Made by a program: the position numbers and the translations under genes. A DNA stretch of 53,291 bases, taken from NCBI GenBank assembly GCA_017577715.1, contig PKRC01000013.1, positions 1 to 53,291 on the forward strand. The letters are read 5' to 3'. The notes below the pieces were generated by a model. It did not search any database and had not been told where the DNA came from. It saw only the letters and a list, made by a program, of their open reading frames with translations. Source of the DNA: Clostridia bacterium (GTDB taxonomy: Bacteria > Bacillota > Clostridia > Caldicoprobacterales > Caldicoprobacteraceae). This document shows positions 18,724 to 28,044 of the stretch, piece after piece; position 1 is the first letter of the stretch, and the number at the start of each line of letters is the position of its first letter.

Positions 18724-19040
18724 TCATACCACCTACTCTCAAATTTGAGCTAAAGTTATTATATAGAATGCATATTACAAATTTGTTATTTTATTATTAC
18801 ATTTTAGCATTGTGGAAAATTCAGCCAACAAATTTAAGGGTTTTAAGTTTAAGAATTAAAAAACTTAAAGCAATCGCTCGCACAAAAATACGATTGATAG
18901 TTGACATTAAATAAAAAGCCTTGATAATATCAGTAATGTCATAGTCAGCAAAATAGCCAAACGGTCTGAAGTTTGGACGTTTAAGCATTTTCAAAACGCC
19001 AATACCAACAGAAAATAAAAAGAAAGGAAAGTGCATTGGA
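18724..19040. other. Divergent intergenic region
   Basis: 317 bp between the minus-strand lipoprotein gene and the plus-strand glycosidase gene. It holds the promoter at 18901 and a 12-bp perfect palindrome CTCAAATTTGAG at 18738-18749, just upstream of the lipoprotein gene start. A minus-strand open frame here (18821-19111) overlaps the glycosidase start and is not supported. Confidence 0.5.
18901..18930 (+). promoter_or_regulatory. Promoter of the glycosidase/GH43 genes
   Basis: TTGACA at 18901-18906, 18-base spacer, TAATAT at 18925-18930. It lies 111 bases before the glycosidase start. Confidence 0.6.
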
Positions 19041-21128
19041 ATGTCAATGACCATTGACAGGTACGAACTGGTAAAAAGGCATAATCCTATTCTGAGAGAT
19101 GTCAACCCCATATCCCCTCTATCGGTAGGAAATGGTGAATTTGCATTTACCGTAGATGTTACAGGCCTTCAGACATTCACCGAAATATATGACAGCTACA
19201 CACCTCTTTGTACGCAATCGCAATGGGGATGGCATTCCTTTCAACCCCCTGACAACCAAAGTTTTTCCAGAGACAAGCTTAAGCTGGAGAAATTTATTGT
19301 AAACGGCCGTGAGGTGGGATATGCAACGTCTGCCAAGGGGCAAGAGGAGCTGTTCAACTATCTGAGGCAAAACCCCCACAGGCTCAATTTGGCCAATATA
19401 GGCTTTGACTTCTCTTTGTTGGGAAAAAAGCCCATCGATTTAATTGATAGGAGGAGCATCCATCAGGAGCTTGACCTATGGCAGGGCGTCATCACCAGCC
19501 GCTTTTGCATAGCCGGCTATCCCGTTTGGGTAAAAACCTGTTGTCATCCTGAATTAGATGCCGTAGCCGTCAAAGCACAATCTCCCCTTATAAAGGATAA
19601 AAGGCTTAAAATCCTGTTTAGGTTTCCCTACGGCTCCCCTGCCAAAAACGCTTCTGACTGGGAAAGCGATGACAAGCATGATACAAAGATCATCATGGCC
19701 AGCGAGAGCAGCAGAGGAGGTAGCTTTATTGACCTGCTTAGGATAATCGACGACGAGCGAATTTTCATAAGGATATTTTTTAACAAAGGGGTCTGCCTAT
19801 TAAGACAGGCCAAGCACGCGTTCGCCCTTGAAAGCACATTGGGTAACGACACCATCGAATTTACCTGCATATTTTCTCCCATACCTATTCGCCGGGAAGA
19901 ATTGACCTTTGAAGATACAGAGGAAGCCAGTAAAAAGCATTGGGAGAGCTTCTGGCTGGAAGGCGGTGCTATTGAACTGGCCCACAGCCAGGATAAACGC
20001 GCTATTGAACTTGAAAGGCGCATAGTGCTTTCCCAATACCTCACCGCAATTCAGTGTGCGGGTTCCATGCCTCCCCAGGAAACGGGGCTTACCTGCAACA
20101 GCTGGTACGGCAAATTCCATCTTGAAATGCACTACTGGCACGCAGCCCATTTTCCGCTGTGGAATCGCGCCCGGCTTCTGGAAAAAAGCTTGTGGTGGTA
20201 TATGTCCATAATGGACAAGGCCGAAGATCTAGCTGCCTCCCAGGGGTACAGCGGTGCTAGATGGCCCAAGATGGTAGCCTATGATGGTTTGGACAGCCCT
20301 TCACCAATCGGGCCCCTTCTCATATGGCAGCAACCCCATCCAATAATGTACGCCGAGCTATGCTACAGAGCCCATCCCGATCGGCAAACCTTGGAACGTT
20401 ATTGCGACCTGGTATTCAAAACGGCCGAATTTATGGTCTCCTACGCCATATACGATGCAAAAAACGATCGATACGTCCTGGGACCGGGCCTCATACCGGC
20501 GCAGGAAAACCACAGCCCCCATGTTGCCCTAAACCCAACCTTTGAGCTGGAATACTGGAGGTTTGGCCTTAAGACGGCTGGATTATGGCGTAAGCGACTG
20601 GGCCTTCCCCCTGACCCCAAGTGGGAAGAAATCATATCCAAGCTATCAAAGCTTCCCCAAAAGGACGGCGTATACCTTGCCCATGAAAACTGCCCTGACA
20701 CATTCACCAGATTTAATCGAGACCACCCCTCCATGCTTTGCGCTCTGGGAATGCTGCCCGGTTCGATGGTGGACAAAAATGTGATGGCTGCCACCCTTGA
20801 CAGAGTTTTAAGCAGCTGGGACTTCGACAGCATGTGGGGATGGGACTTCCCGGTAATGGCAATGACGGCTGCGCGGTTGGGACAGCCCGAAAAAGCGGTA
20901 GACATACTACTGATGAATGCTCCCAAAAACACGTACCTCCCCAACGGTCATAACAGGCAAGGCAACAGGGCCGACCTGCCGCTGTACCTGCCGGGCAATG
21001 GTGCGTTGCTCATAGCGGTAGCCATGATGGCCGCCGGTTGGGACGGAAGTCCCCATAAAGATGCTCCCGGCTTTCCGAAAAACTCGAAATGGAAGGTCCT
21101 GTGGGAAAAGATCAATCCGTTGCCTTAG
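19041..21128 (+). CDS. (alpha/alpha)6-barrel glycosidase, unassigned family
   Basis: A 695-residue protein without a signal peptide, so cytoplasmic. The N-terminal part (about 1-300) looks like the beta-sandwich and linker of six-hairpin glycosidases; the C-terminal part has alternating helices typical of an (alpha/alpha)6 barrel. The WYGKFHLEMHYWHAAHF segment near residues 350-370 resembles the helix that carries substrate contacts in GH65/GH95-like enzymes, and GNRADLPLYLPGNGAL near the end is a likely active-site loop. I cannot name the family or the catalytic acids. It sits directly before GH43 and the sugar ABC importer, which suggests action on a plant-derived oligosaccharide. Confidence 0.72.
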   Translation: MSMTIDRYELVKRHNPILRDVNPISPLSVGNGEFAFTVDVTGLQTFTEIYDSYTPLCTQSQWGWHSFQPPDNQSFSRDKLKLEKFIVNGREVGYATSAKGQEELFNYLRQNPHRLNLANIGFDFSLLGKKPIDLIDRRSIHQELDLWQGVITSRFCIAGYPVWVKTCCHPELDAVAVKAQSPLIKDKRLKILFRFPYGSPAKNASDWESDDKHDTKIIMASESSRGGSFIDLLRIIDDERIFIRIFFNKGVCLLRQAKHAFALESTLGNDTIEFTCIFSPIPIRREELTFEDTEEASKKHWESFWLEGGAIELAHSQDKRAIELERRIVLSQYLTAIQCAGSMPPQETGLTCNSWYGKFHLEMHYWHAAHFPLWNRARLLEKSLWWYMSIMDKAEDLAASQGYSGARWPKMVAYDGLDSPSPIGPLLIWQQPHPIMYAELCYRAHPDRQTLERYCDLVFKTAEFMVSYAIYDAKNDRYVLGPGLIPAQENHSPHVALNPTFELEYWRFGLKTAGLWRKRLGLPPDPKWEEIISKLSKLPQKDGVYLAHENCPDTFTRFNRDHPSMLCALGMLPGSMVDKNVMAATLDRVLSSWDFDSMWGWDFPVMAMTAARLGQPEKAVDILLMNAPKNTYLPNGHNRQGNRADLPLYLPGNGALLIAVAMMAAGWDGSPHKDAPGFPKNSKWKVLWEKINPLP

Positions 21129-21266
21129 CAGTAGAAACTTACACTGGATAATCCTACATCATTTGCAGATGTTGATGTTATATTTAAAATAAACCATAAA
21201 CAAACTTTTTTACCAAAATTGAGCATATATCCACAAGTAAAAATAAAAAATGAAGGAGAGAGAACC

Positions 21267-22754
21267 ATGGCTGAGAAAAACCATGATGCTAAAATCCGTC
21301 CATGGGGAGACTTAGGAAATGGGTATTATAAAAACCCTGTGCTCAATGCCGACTATTCCGATCCTGATGTCATAAGGGTAGGAAGCGATTTTTACATGGT
21401 GGCCTCGGATTTCCACTACATGGGCATGCAGGTTCTGCACTCCAAAGACCTGGTCAACTGGAGGATCATAGGCCAGATATACCGCCGCCTTGACATCCAC
21501 CCGCGATACGACAACATGGAAGGCTACGGCAAGGGAAGTTGGGCTCCCTCCATCCGTTACCACGACGGAAAGTTCTACGTGTATTTTTGTACACCCGACG
21601 AAGGGCTGTACATGAGCACCGCCACCGACCCCGCAGGGCCCTGGAGCCCGCTTCACGAAGTCAAACGGGTATCTGGCTGGGAAGATCCCTGCCCCTTCTG
21701 GGATGATGATGGCAACGCCTACCTTGGCCACAGCACCGTAGGCGCCGGCCCTATAATCATCCACAGGATGAGCCATGATGGAAAAACCCTCCTGGATGAT
21801 GGGGTAGTGGTGTACGTGGGGAAGGTAGCCGAAGGCACCAAGATATACAAGCGAAACGGCTACTATTACCTTATCATTCCCGAAGGCGGGGTGGAAACGG
21901 GCTGGCAGACCGTACTGCGCTCCCGCAGCATATACGGCCCGTATGAGAGGAGGGTAGTCCTGGCACAGGGAACCACCAGCATAAACGGACCTCATCAGGG
22001 AGCGCTGGTTGAATTGGAATCGGGGGAGACCTGGTTTATGCACTTCCAGAGCGCAGGGATTTTGGGCAGGGTATGCCATCTACAACCGGTGAAATGGGTG
22101 GACGACTGGCCATTGATGGGGGCCGAGGGCGAGCCGGTTACCATATTTCAAAAGCCCAACGTAGGGTGTCAATACCCGATAAGCTTTCCTCAGACGTCTG
22201 ATGAGTTTGATGAGCCCCAATTGGGGCTTCAGTGGCAGTTCAACCACAACCCCGTAGATGAAAACTGGTCGCTGACTGAGCGGCCGGGATACTTCCGCAT
22301 CAAAGCCATGTATGCCGATGACATACTGAAGGCTAAGAATACCATCACCCAGAAGCTCATGGGAGGAAAGGGAGTGGTGACCACCGAGCTTAGCATAGAA
22401 TACATGGCTGATGGACAAAAGGCGGGGCTAGCCTATATAGGAGGTACGCAACAGAATTGGATAGGCGTTGAGAAAAGAGAAGGTGAATGTTTCATAAAGG
22501 CTGTCACGGGAGGCATAACCTACCATGGGCCTAGAGTTAGCGGCAGTACGGTATGGCTAAGAAGCACCCTGGACCTGAGGTCATCGACACGGTTTGCCTT
22601 CAGCCTGGATGGGGAAAATTTCATGGAGCTTGGTGGAGACTGCAAGCTGACATGGGGATTCTGGAAGGGTGCGAGGATAGGGTTATTCTCCTATAACAGC
22701 ATCAGAGATGGCGGCTGTGCCGACTTCAATTGGTTTAGATATGAATTTGAATGA
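21267..22754 (+). CDS. GH43 glycoside hydrolase (beta-xylosidase / arabinofuranosidase type)
   Basis: A 495-residue enzyme that removes xylose or arabinose units from short plant oligosaccharides. The five-bladed propeller comes first: base Asp32 in ADYSDPDV, then WAPSIRYHDGKFYVYF, the pKa-modulating Asp in WEDPCPFWDDDGN, and the acid Glu in VAEGTKIYKRNGYYYL. The last 190 residues are a beta-sandwich typical of larger GH43 enzymes. There is no signal peptide. I start at ATG 21267, eight bases after AAGGAGAG; the frame is open further upstream without a ribosome site. It follows the glycosidase by 138 bp and ends at a strong terminator. Confidence 0.92.
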   Translation: MAEKNHDAKIRPWGDLGNGYYKNPVLNADYSDPDVIRVGSDFYMVASDFHYMGMQVLHSKDLVNWRIIGQIYRRLDIHPRYDNMEGYGKGSWAPSIRYHDGKFYVYFCTPDEGLYMSTATDPAGPWSPLHEVKRVSGWEDPCPFWDDDGNAYLGHSTVGAGPIIIHRMSHDGKTLLDDGVVVYVGKVAEGTKIYKRNGYYYLIIPEGGVETGWQTVLRSRSIYGPYERRVVLAQGTTSINGPHQGALVELESGETWFMHFQSAGILGRVCHLQPVKWVDDWPLMGAEGEPVTIFQKPNVGCQYPISFPQTSDEFDEPQLGLQWQFNHNPVDENWSLTERPGYFRIKAMYADDILKAKNTITQKLMGGKGVVTTELSIEYMADGQKAGLAYIGGTQQNWIGVEKREGECFIKAVTGGITYHGPRVSGSTVWLRSTLDLRSSTRFAFSLDGENFMELGGDCKLTWGFWKGARIGLFSYNSIRDGGCADFNWFRYEFE

Positions 22755-22756
22755 AT

Positions 22757-22790
22757 TAAAAAAGCCCCATACTTTTATGGGGCTTTTTTT
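22757..22790 (+). terminator. Rho-independent terminator after GH43
   Basis: AAAAAAGCCCCAT and ATGGGGCTTTTTT form a stem with a short loop followed by a T run, directly after the GH43 stop. It separates the hydrolase genes from the importer genes. Confidence 0.9.
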
Positions 22791-22794
22791 CATG

Positions 22795-22906
22795 GGTATC
22801 ATTTTTTCATTTTTCTTAAACTTTGATACCTCCTTTGAAAAATTCATTAAGAAATGATACCAAATCTAATGTTCGATTACTTTTTTATAAAAGGAGTGTA
22901 TGATAC
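22795..22906. promoter_or_regulatory. Repeated TGATACC boxes upstream of the sugar importer
   Basis: GGTATCATTT at 22795-22804, TGATACC at 22824-22830, AAATGATACC at 22852-22861 and TGATAC at 22901-22906. The first and third form a 10-bp inverted repeat. They lie within 190 bases before the importer start and are likely regulator sites; no strong -35/-10 pair was identified. Confidence 0.5.
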
Positions 22907-22975
22907 TTTTAAAACAGGCAAAAATAAAAAACCAAGGCCACTTATCTTATTCAAAAACTTTTAGGAGGTGCAGTT

Positions 22976-24331
22976 ATGAAGATCAAAAAGTTTATGTGCC
23001 TGTTTGCTGCCATCATCTTGTGCATATCGTTAATAGTCGGCTGTACATTTCAGGATAAAACAGATGAAAAAGGCAGCAACCAAGGTACCACGCAAAACAA
23101 TGAAGGCAAACAGGAAAAACCTCAAGAAGTAACGCTACGCTTTATGTGGTGGGGTGGAGAAGCCCGTCACCAAGCAACGTTAGAAGCCATAGATCTGTAT
23201 CAGAAGAACAACCCCCATGTGAAGATCAACGCAGAATACGGCGGGGTTGACGGCTATCTCCAGAAACTGGCAACCCAACTCAGCAGCAGAACAGCTCCAG
23301 ACATAATACAGATTGATGTTACCTGGATACTCGAGCTGACCTCGCAAGGAGACTTTTTTGTCGATTTGAAGGAGAGGAATGAAATCGACACCAGTATATT
23401 CGACAAGAACTTTCTCGACCAATTCTGCTACCATAATGGTAAGTTGATTGGCCTGCCAACAGGCGTAAATGCAGGAGCTTTCCTCTACAACAAGGATTTC
23501 TTCCAGAAATACGGCATAGAAGAAAAGATGGAATGGACATGGGATGATCTCCTCGAAGTCGCAGAAACCGTCCATGAAAAGGATCCCAACGCCTATCTAT
23601 TAAACCTTGATGCCATACGCTGCTACTACGCATTGAAGACATACGTGCTCCAAAAGACCGGCAATTATTGGATCAACGACGATTATACCCTTGGCTTTGA
23701 CAGAGAAACCCTGGTTGAAGGCTTCAACTATTTGAATAAGCTGCTTGAAATAGGAGCCATAGAACCATTTGAACAGAGTGCACCCTTCCATGGAAAACCC
23801 GACCAAAATCCAAAATGGCTGAATGGGGAACTCGGCATGTCCTGGAGCTGGACATCGACCTACGCTGCCGAAAAAGCGAACATTCCCAACCTGTCCATTG
23901 CCATGTTACCAGTAATGGAAGGTGCCAAAGACACCGGCATAGTAGTGAGACCGTCGCAATTGCTATCCATCAATAAGGACTCCAAGAATATAGAGGAAGC
24001 TGCTAAATTCCTGAATTGGTTCTTCAGCGATTCAGAAGCGGCCAAGATACTCAAAGACGTGCGCGGAGTGCCCGCTGCCAAAGTTGCTCGCGATATACTG
24101 GTGGAAAATAATATGCTAGACCCCGTTCTCAATGAAGCTACCACAATAGCCATGGAAAGAATGGGCACGCCCGAAAACGACATAAGTCAGAATCAAGAGC
24201 TGGAGAAAATAACCACCGACGTTATACAGATGCTGGCCTATAAGAGGTTGACGCCAGAGCAGGCCGCCGATGAATTGATCGACCGCTTTACGCAGAAACT
24301 CTCTGAACTTAAAGAGCAATTAAAGAAATAG
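22976..24331 (+). CDS. Sugar ABC transporter substrate-binding lipoprotein (CUT1)
   Basis: A 451-residue extracytoplasmic solute-binding protein of the SBP_bac_1 type that captures oligosaccharides for the importer. It has a lipoprotein signal (FAAIILCISLIVGC, Cys23) and a Lys/Asn/Gly-rich linker before the domain start at VTLRFMWWGGEARH. The segments DIIQIDVTWILEL and GLPTGVNAGAFLYNKDFF are typical of the family. GGAGG is eight bases before the ATG. It is followed by a 12-bp perfect hairpin and the two permease genes; the matching ATPase gene is not in this window and is probably a shared MsmX-type subunit elsewhere. The neighbouring xylan enzymes suggest xylo-oligosaccharide cargo. Confidence 0.93.
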   Translation: MKIKKFMCLFAAIILCISLIVGCTFQDKTDEKGSNQGTTQNNEGKQEKPQEVTLRFMWWGGEARHQATLEAIDLYQKNNPHVKINAEYGGVDGYLQKLATQLSSRTAPDIIQIDVTWILELTSQGDFFVDLKERNEIDTSIFDKNFLDQFCYHNGKLIGLPTGVNAGAFLYNKDFFQKYGIEEKMEWTWDDLLEVAETVHEKDPNAYLLNLDAIRCYYALKTYVLQKTGNYWINDDYTLGFDRETLVEGFNYLNKLLEIGAIEPFEQSAPFHGKPDQNPKWLNGELGMSWSWTSTYAAEKANIPNLSIAMLPVMEGAKDTGIVVRPSQLLSINKDSKNIEEAAKFLNWFFSDSEAAKILKDVRGVPAAKVARDILVENNMLDPVLNEATTIAMERMGTPENDISQNQELEKITTDVIQMLAYKRLTPEQAADELIDRFTQKLSELKEQLKK

Positions 24332-24350
24332 GAAACATTTACAATTACAT

Positions 24351-24380
24351 CCGAAGTGCCGGAATATACCGGCACTTCGG
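24351..24380 (+). terminator. Intra-operon hairpin (attenuator or mRNA stabiliser)
   Basis: CCGAAGTGCCGG and CCGGCACTTCGG form a perfect 12-bp stem with a 6-base loop, 20 bases after the binding-protein stop. The following T run is weak, so it probably reduces, not blocks, transcription into the permeases, or protects the upstream message, giving more binding protein than permease. Confidence 0.75.
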
Positions 24381-24441
24381 ATAGCATAATTTTTATATCT
24401 TTAGGCAAAATCAAAAATCTTTTCAGGTGGGGATCGCAGAA

Positions 24442-25329
24442 ATGAAGTATTACAGGGGCAAAAATTATGTAGGCCTTCTATACATCAGCCCATGGATTGC
24501 AGGATTCCTGCTATTCAAGCTGTATCCATTTGTGATGTCATTCATATACTCCTTTACCAGATTCAGCATACTTGACAAGCCAGTATTTATAGGCCTGGAA
24601 AACTATATATATATGTTTACCAAAGATAAGCTCTTTTTTCCGGCTCTGAAAGCAACGCTGGCATACGTCTTTATGACGGTGCCCATGAAAATATCCTTTG
24701 CTTTGTTCGTGGCCATGTTATTAAACATGAAGCTCAGGGCCATAAACATCTTCAGAACCGCTTACTACCTCCCTTCCATATTCGGAGGCAGCGTGGCGGT
24801 GTCGGTACTGTGGAGATTTCTCTTCATGAAAGAAGGCATCGTCAATAAGTTCCTTGGCCTCTTTGGCATAAAAGCAGTTGACTGGTTGGGGAATCCTGAT
24901 ATAGCGCTGTTTACCGTCAGCCTTTTGGCAGTATGGCAGTTTGGCTCATCGATGGTCATATTCCTCGCTGGATTAAAGCAAATACCAAATGAGTTATATG
25001 AAGCCGCTATCGTTGATGGGGCGTCCAGGATAAGGAAATTCTTTTCCATAACCCTGCCTATGATCTCGCCCGTGATGTTCTTCAATCTCGTCATGCAGAC
25101 CATTAACGCCTTTCAGGAGTTTACCGGCCCATACGTAATAACGGGGGGAGGTCCCATGAATGCAACCTACGTATACAGCATACTGGTGTACGATAACGCC
25201 TTCAGATACTTCAGGATGGGGTATTCTTCGGCGCTTTCGTGGGTACTGTTCCTCTTGATAATGATATTTACAGCGCTGTTATTTAGGTCTTCTTCCTATT
25301 GGACATATTACGAGGACGGTGGTAAATAA
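24442..25329 (+). CDS. Sugar ABC transporter permease (MalF-type)
   Basis: A 295-residue inner-membrane subunit with six predicted membrane helices (first at GLLYISPWIAGFLLFKLYPF). The EAA loop, which docks on the ATPase, is present as NELYEAAIVDGASRIRKFFSITLP. I start at ATG 24442, after AGGTGGGG; a GTG at 24427 lies inside that site. It is two bases from the start of the second permease region and surely cotranscribed. Together with the next gene it forms the CUT1 membrane pore. Confidence 0.93.
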   Translation: MKYYRGKNYVGLLYISPWIAGFLLFKLYPFVMSFIYSFTRFSILDKPVFIGLENYIYMFTKDKLFFPALKATLAYVFMTVPMKISFALFVAMLLNMKLRAINIFRTAYYLPSIFGGSVAVSVLWRFLFMKEGIVNKFLGLFGIKAVDWLGNPDIALFTVSLLAVWQFGSSMVIFLAGLKQIPNELYEAAIVDGASRIRKFFSITLPMISPVMFFNLVMQTINAFQEFTGPYVITGGGPMNATYVYSILVYDNAFRYFRMGYSSALSWVLFLLIMIFTALLFRSSSYWTYYEDGGK

Positions 25330-25331
25330 CT

Positions 25332-26207
25332 ATGAACACAGTGGCATTGCATAGAAAAAAGGTAAAGATGATAAGAGACGGTACTACAAAGGCGCTGCTT
25401 TATGCCTTCTTGGTACTATTCGGCATATTTATGGTCTACCCCCTATTGTGGATAATAGGAGCATCCTTCAAGCCCAACAATGAAATCTTTAAAACCATAA
25501 GCATTTTCCCTTCTAAAGTGGTTTTAGACTCTTATGTGAAGGGTTGGCAGGGCACTGGACAGTACACCTTTGGAACTTTTATGATAAACTCCTTTAAGCT
25601 AGTAATACCAGTCATCATTTTCACCATAATATCGTCGACCTTGGTAGCTTACGGCTTTGCTCGATTCAACTTCCCGCTGAAAAGTTTCCTATTCGGTCTC
25701 ATGATTGCGACCCTCATGTTGCCCGACTCGGTCACTTTGATCCCAAGGTATATCCTGTTCAACAATTTTGGATGGGTGGACAGTTACCTGCCCTTCATAG
25801 TGCCAGCCTTATTCGCAAGCCATTCTTTCTTCATTTTCATGATGGTACAGTTTTTGAGAGGACTTCCTAAAGAGCTTGAGGAATCGGCCACCATTGACGG
25901 CTGCAATTCCTTTCAAACGCTCATAAAGATACTGGTACCACTTTGCAAACCCGCCATAATTTCCATGACCATATTTCAGTTTATATGGACATGGAACGAC
26001 TTTCTCAACCCATTGATATACATTAACAGCGTCAACAAATATACGGTGGCTCTCGGCCTCAGGATGTCCATCGACGGAACTTCGGTAATACATTGGAATC
26101 AAATAATGGCCATGACGGTTATTGCCATGTTACCATCCATAATAATCTTTTTCCTAGCACAGAAGTATTTCGTAGAAGGCATTGCCACCACTGGCCTTAA
26201 GGGTTAA
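25332..26207 (+). CDS. Sugar ABC transporter permease (MalG-type)
   Basis: A 291-residue second permease of the CUT1 importer. Six membrane helices are predicted, the first in LLYAFLVLFGIFMVYPLLWI. The EAA loop is KELEESATIDGCNSFQTLIKILVPL. The end (FFLAQKYFVEGIATTGLKG) is the standard C terminus of MalG-type proteins. The ATG follows the upstream stop by two bases, so the pair is translationally coupled. The transcript ends at the long hairpin at 26219-26260. Confidence 0.94.
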   Translation: MNTVALHRKKVKMIRDGTTKALLYAFLVLFGIFMVYPLLWIIGASFKPNNEIFKTISIFPSKVVLDSYVKGWQGTGQYTFGTFMINSFKLVIPVIIFTIISSTLVAYGFARFNFPLKSFLFGLMIATLMLPDSVTLIPRYILFNNFGWVDSYLPFIVPALFASHSFFIFMMVQFLRGLPKELEESATIDGCNSFQTLIKILVPLCKPAIISMTIFQFIWTWNDFLNPLIYINSVNKYTVALGLRMSIDGTSVIHWNQIMAMTVIAMLPSIIIFFLAQKYFVEGIATTGLKG

Positions 26208-26218
26208 GCATAGAAAAC

Positions 26219-26260
26219 AAAACCGGCTTTACACCAGACCAGGTGTAAATGCCGGTTTTT
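26219..26260. terminator. Bidirectional terminator between importer and kinase genes
   Basis: AAAACCGGC-TTTACACC pairs with GGTGTAAA-T-GCCGGTTTTT with one bulged base and a 6-base loop. A and T runs on either side make it work for both convergent transcripts. Confidence 0.9.
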
Positions 26261-26276
26261 ATGTCTTTTAACTCCT

Positions 26277-28044
26277 CTATTCAGAAGTCATCTCTTCCAC
26301 ATCCGGGATATATAGATATATAGCTGTGCCTAAGTTTTGTTTGGTCCTTATGACCATCCTGTAATCTTCCCCGTACGTCAGTTTTAACCTGTAGTGCACA
26401 TTTAAAAGCCCTATCTCCTCTGAATATCCCCAATCGCCGTTCAACTTCTCATGGATCTGTTGTAACTTATCAGGAGGTATACCTACGCCGTTATCGATGA
26501 CCGAAATTTTTATAAAATTCCTTTGTTTGAAGACCTTGACTTTGATAAGGCCCATATTTGGCTTATTCTTAATGCCATGATAAATGCTGTTTTCAATAAG
26601 CGGCTGAAGGGTCATCTTGACGATTTTTTTGTCAAGCAGCCTTTCATCGTACTCCCATAGCACATCGAATTGCTCACCATACCGTATCTTCTGGATGTCT
26701 ACATAATTTCTGGCATTGGTTATCTCCTTTTCGAGCGTTACCATTTTCTCGGGATGGCTAAGGGAATAATCCAAAATATCCGAAAGCTTTTCCAGCATAT
26801 CGCTTATCTCATTGGGCCCTTTGGTAAGGAGAAGCAGTTTGCAGTTGATAGTATGCAGGGTATTAAACAGGAAATGGGGATTGATCTGCGATTGCAACGC
26901 CAAAAGCTCCATGGTCTTGAGCCTGTATTTTCTTTCGGACAGCTGCGTTTTCAAATAGTGTTGCTCAATAAAGTTGTTTAAAATCTCCTCTATTATATAG
27001 CTATATTCGTCCTTCTTTTCGGGAACCACTGCTGGAGAAAAATATCCGTTTTTAGCCGAATCTATGATTTTCATTATGCGGGCAATTTGGAGATATTTTT
27101 TGCTAGTAACGTAATAGGTAAGACTAAGTGCCAGCGTAAAGGATATGACCAAAGAAAATAGCGTAATGTTGCTGAGCTGAATGGGAACTCGATACAAAAA
27201 AGTTTGCGGTACCATCGATATATATCGCCAGTTGTATTTAGCAGAGTGCACCTGCATCACGACATAAGGTTTATCCTGTATGGTAATCGTCCCTTCGCCT
27301 TCCAAAGCGGAAAGCTTTTCCTTAATCTCATCCCACAATTCTGTGCTCAAAGAGCGATTGGAAAATAGCAGTTCATCATCCTCGTTTAAAATCATAACGA
27401 CCGCCTGATTGGGTTGTATTGTTAACTCGCTCATCATCATGTGGATATAATCCGGAAGGATATTGAGTACGATGACTCCCTGGCGTAAAGACAATCTACG
27501 ATATATGGTGATTACCTTGGTGCTCTCAAACTTATATTGCCCTATTTGCCTTATCTTGGTCCACATAAGTTGATCTTCATCCGTTACAAAATCCTGATAC
27601 CATTGTTTATCATAGAAGTTATTGAGTTCCACCAGCCCTTCCCGGGTACTCAAAAACCTGCCCATATCATTATTATAGTATACATAAATTGAATGGATAT
27701 AGGGACGAGCATTGGTGGGAGCTTTTATAAAGCTCTGGACTATTCTGTAGAAATTTACATTTTCCATAGAAAACTCTTTGCTACTCAAAAATGAACGTAT
27801 TTTCATTACCACTTCTGAATCGGTATCAAACAATATCACCAAAGGATCCAATTCATTGAGCATCAATTCAACGTTTTCCTTGATCTGACCAAGCATGTTC
27901 AGGTTGCTATGCCTTATTTCCTGTTTTACAAAATTATGGGTAACGGCAAAAGACAATATCCCTATGATAAGCAGCGAAATCATGGTAGGGATCAAAAACA
28001 GTACGAAGTCCTTAAAAAAAAAATCTCTTCTCGATAAACCTCAT
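26277..28044 (-). CDS. YesM/LytS-type sensor histidine kinase, frame broken by T10 run
   Basis: Membrane sensor kinase of about 587 residues when complete. It has an N-terminal helix, an extracellular sensor of about 250 residues, a second membrane helix (near FSLVISFTLALSLTYYV), a His_kinase domain with LQSQINPHFLFNTL (phospho-acceptor His), and an ATPase domain (N box QPLIENSIYHGI, G box VIDNGVGIPPD). The open frame starts only at TTG 27995, inside the first helix. An ATG at 28044 overlaps the regulator stop (ATGA) and reads MRFIEKRFFF, but stops after a run of ten T; with nine T it would continue into KDFVLFLIPTM. The true start is therefore probably 28044. It likely senses sugar and controls the importer. 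Confidence 0.85.
28014..28023 (-). repeat. Homopolymer run T10 at the kinase start
   Basis: Ten consecutive A on the plus strand, T on the coding strand, 21 bases after the kinase ATG. One base fewer restores the frame. See findings. Confidence 0.95.

Noticed and set aside
18821..19111. Minus-strand 96-codon frame before the glycosidase
   Set aside because: Overlaps the glycosidase start and a good promoter, no ribosome site.
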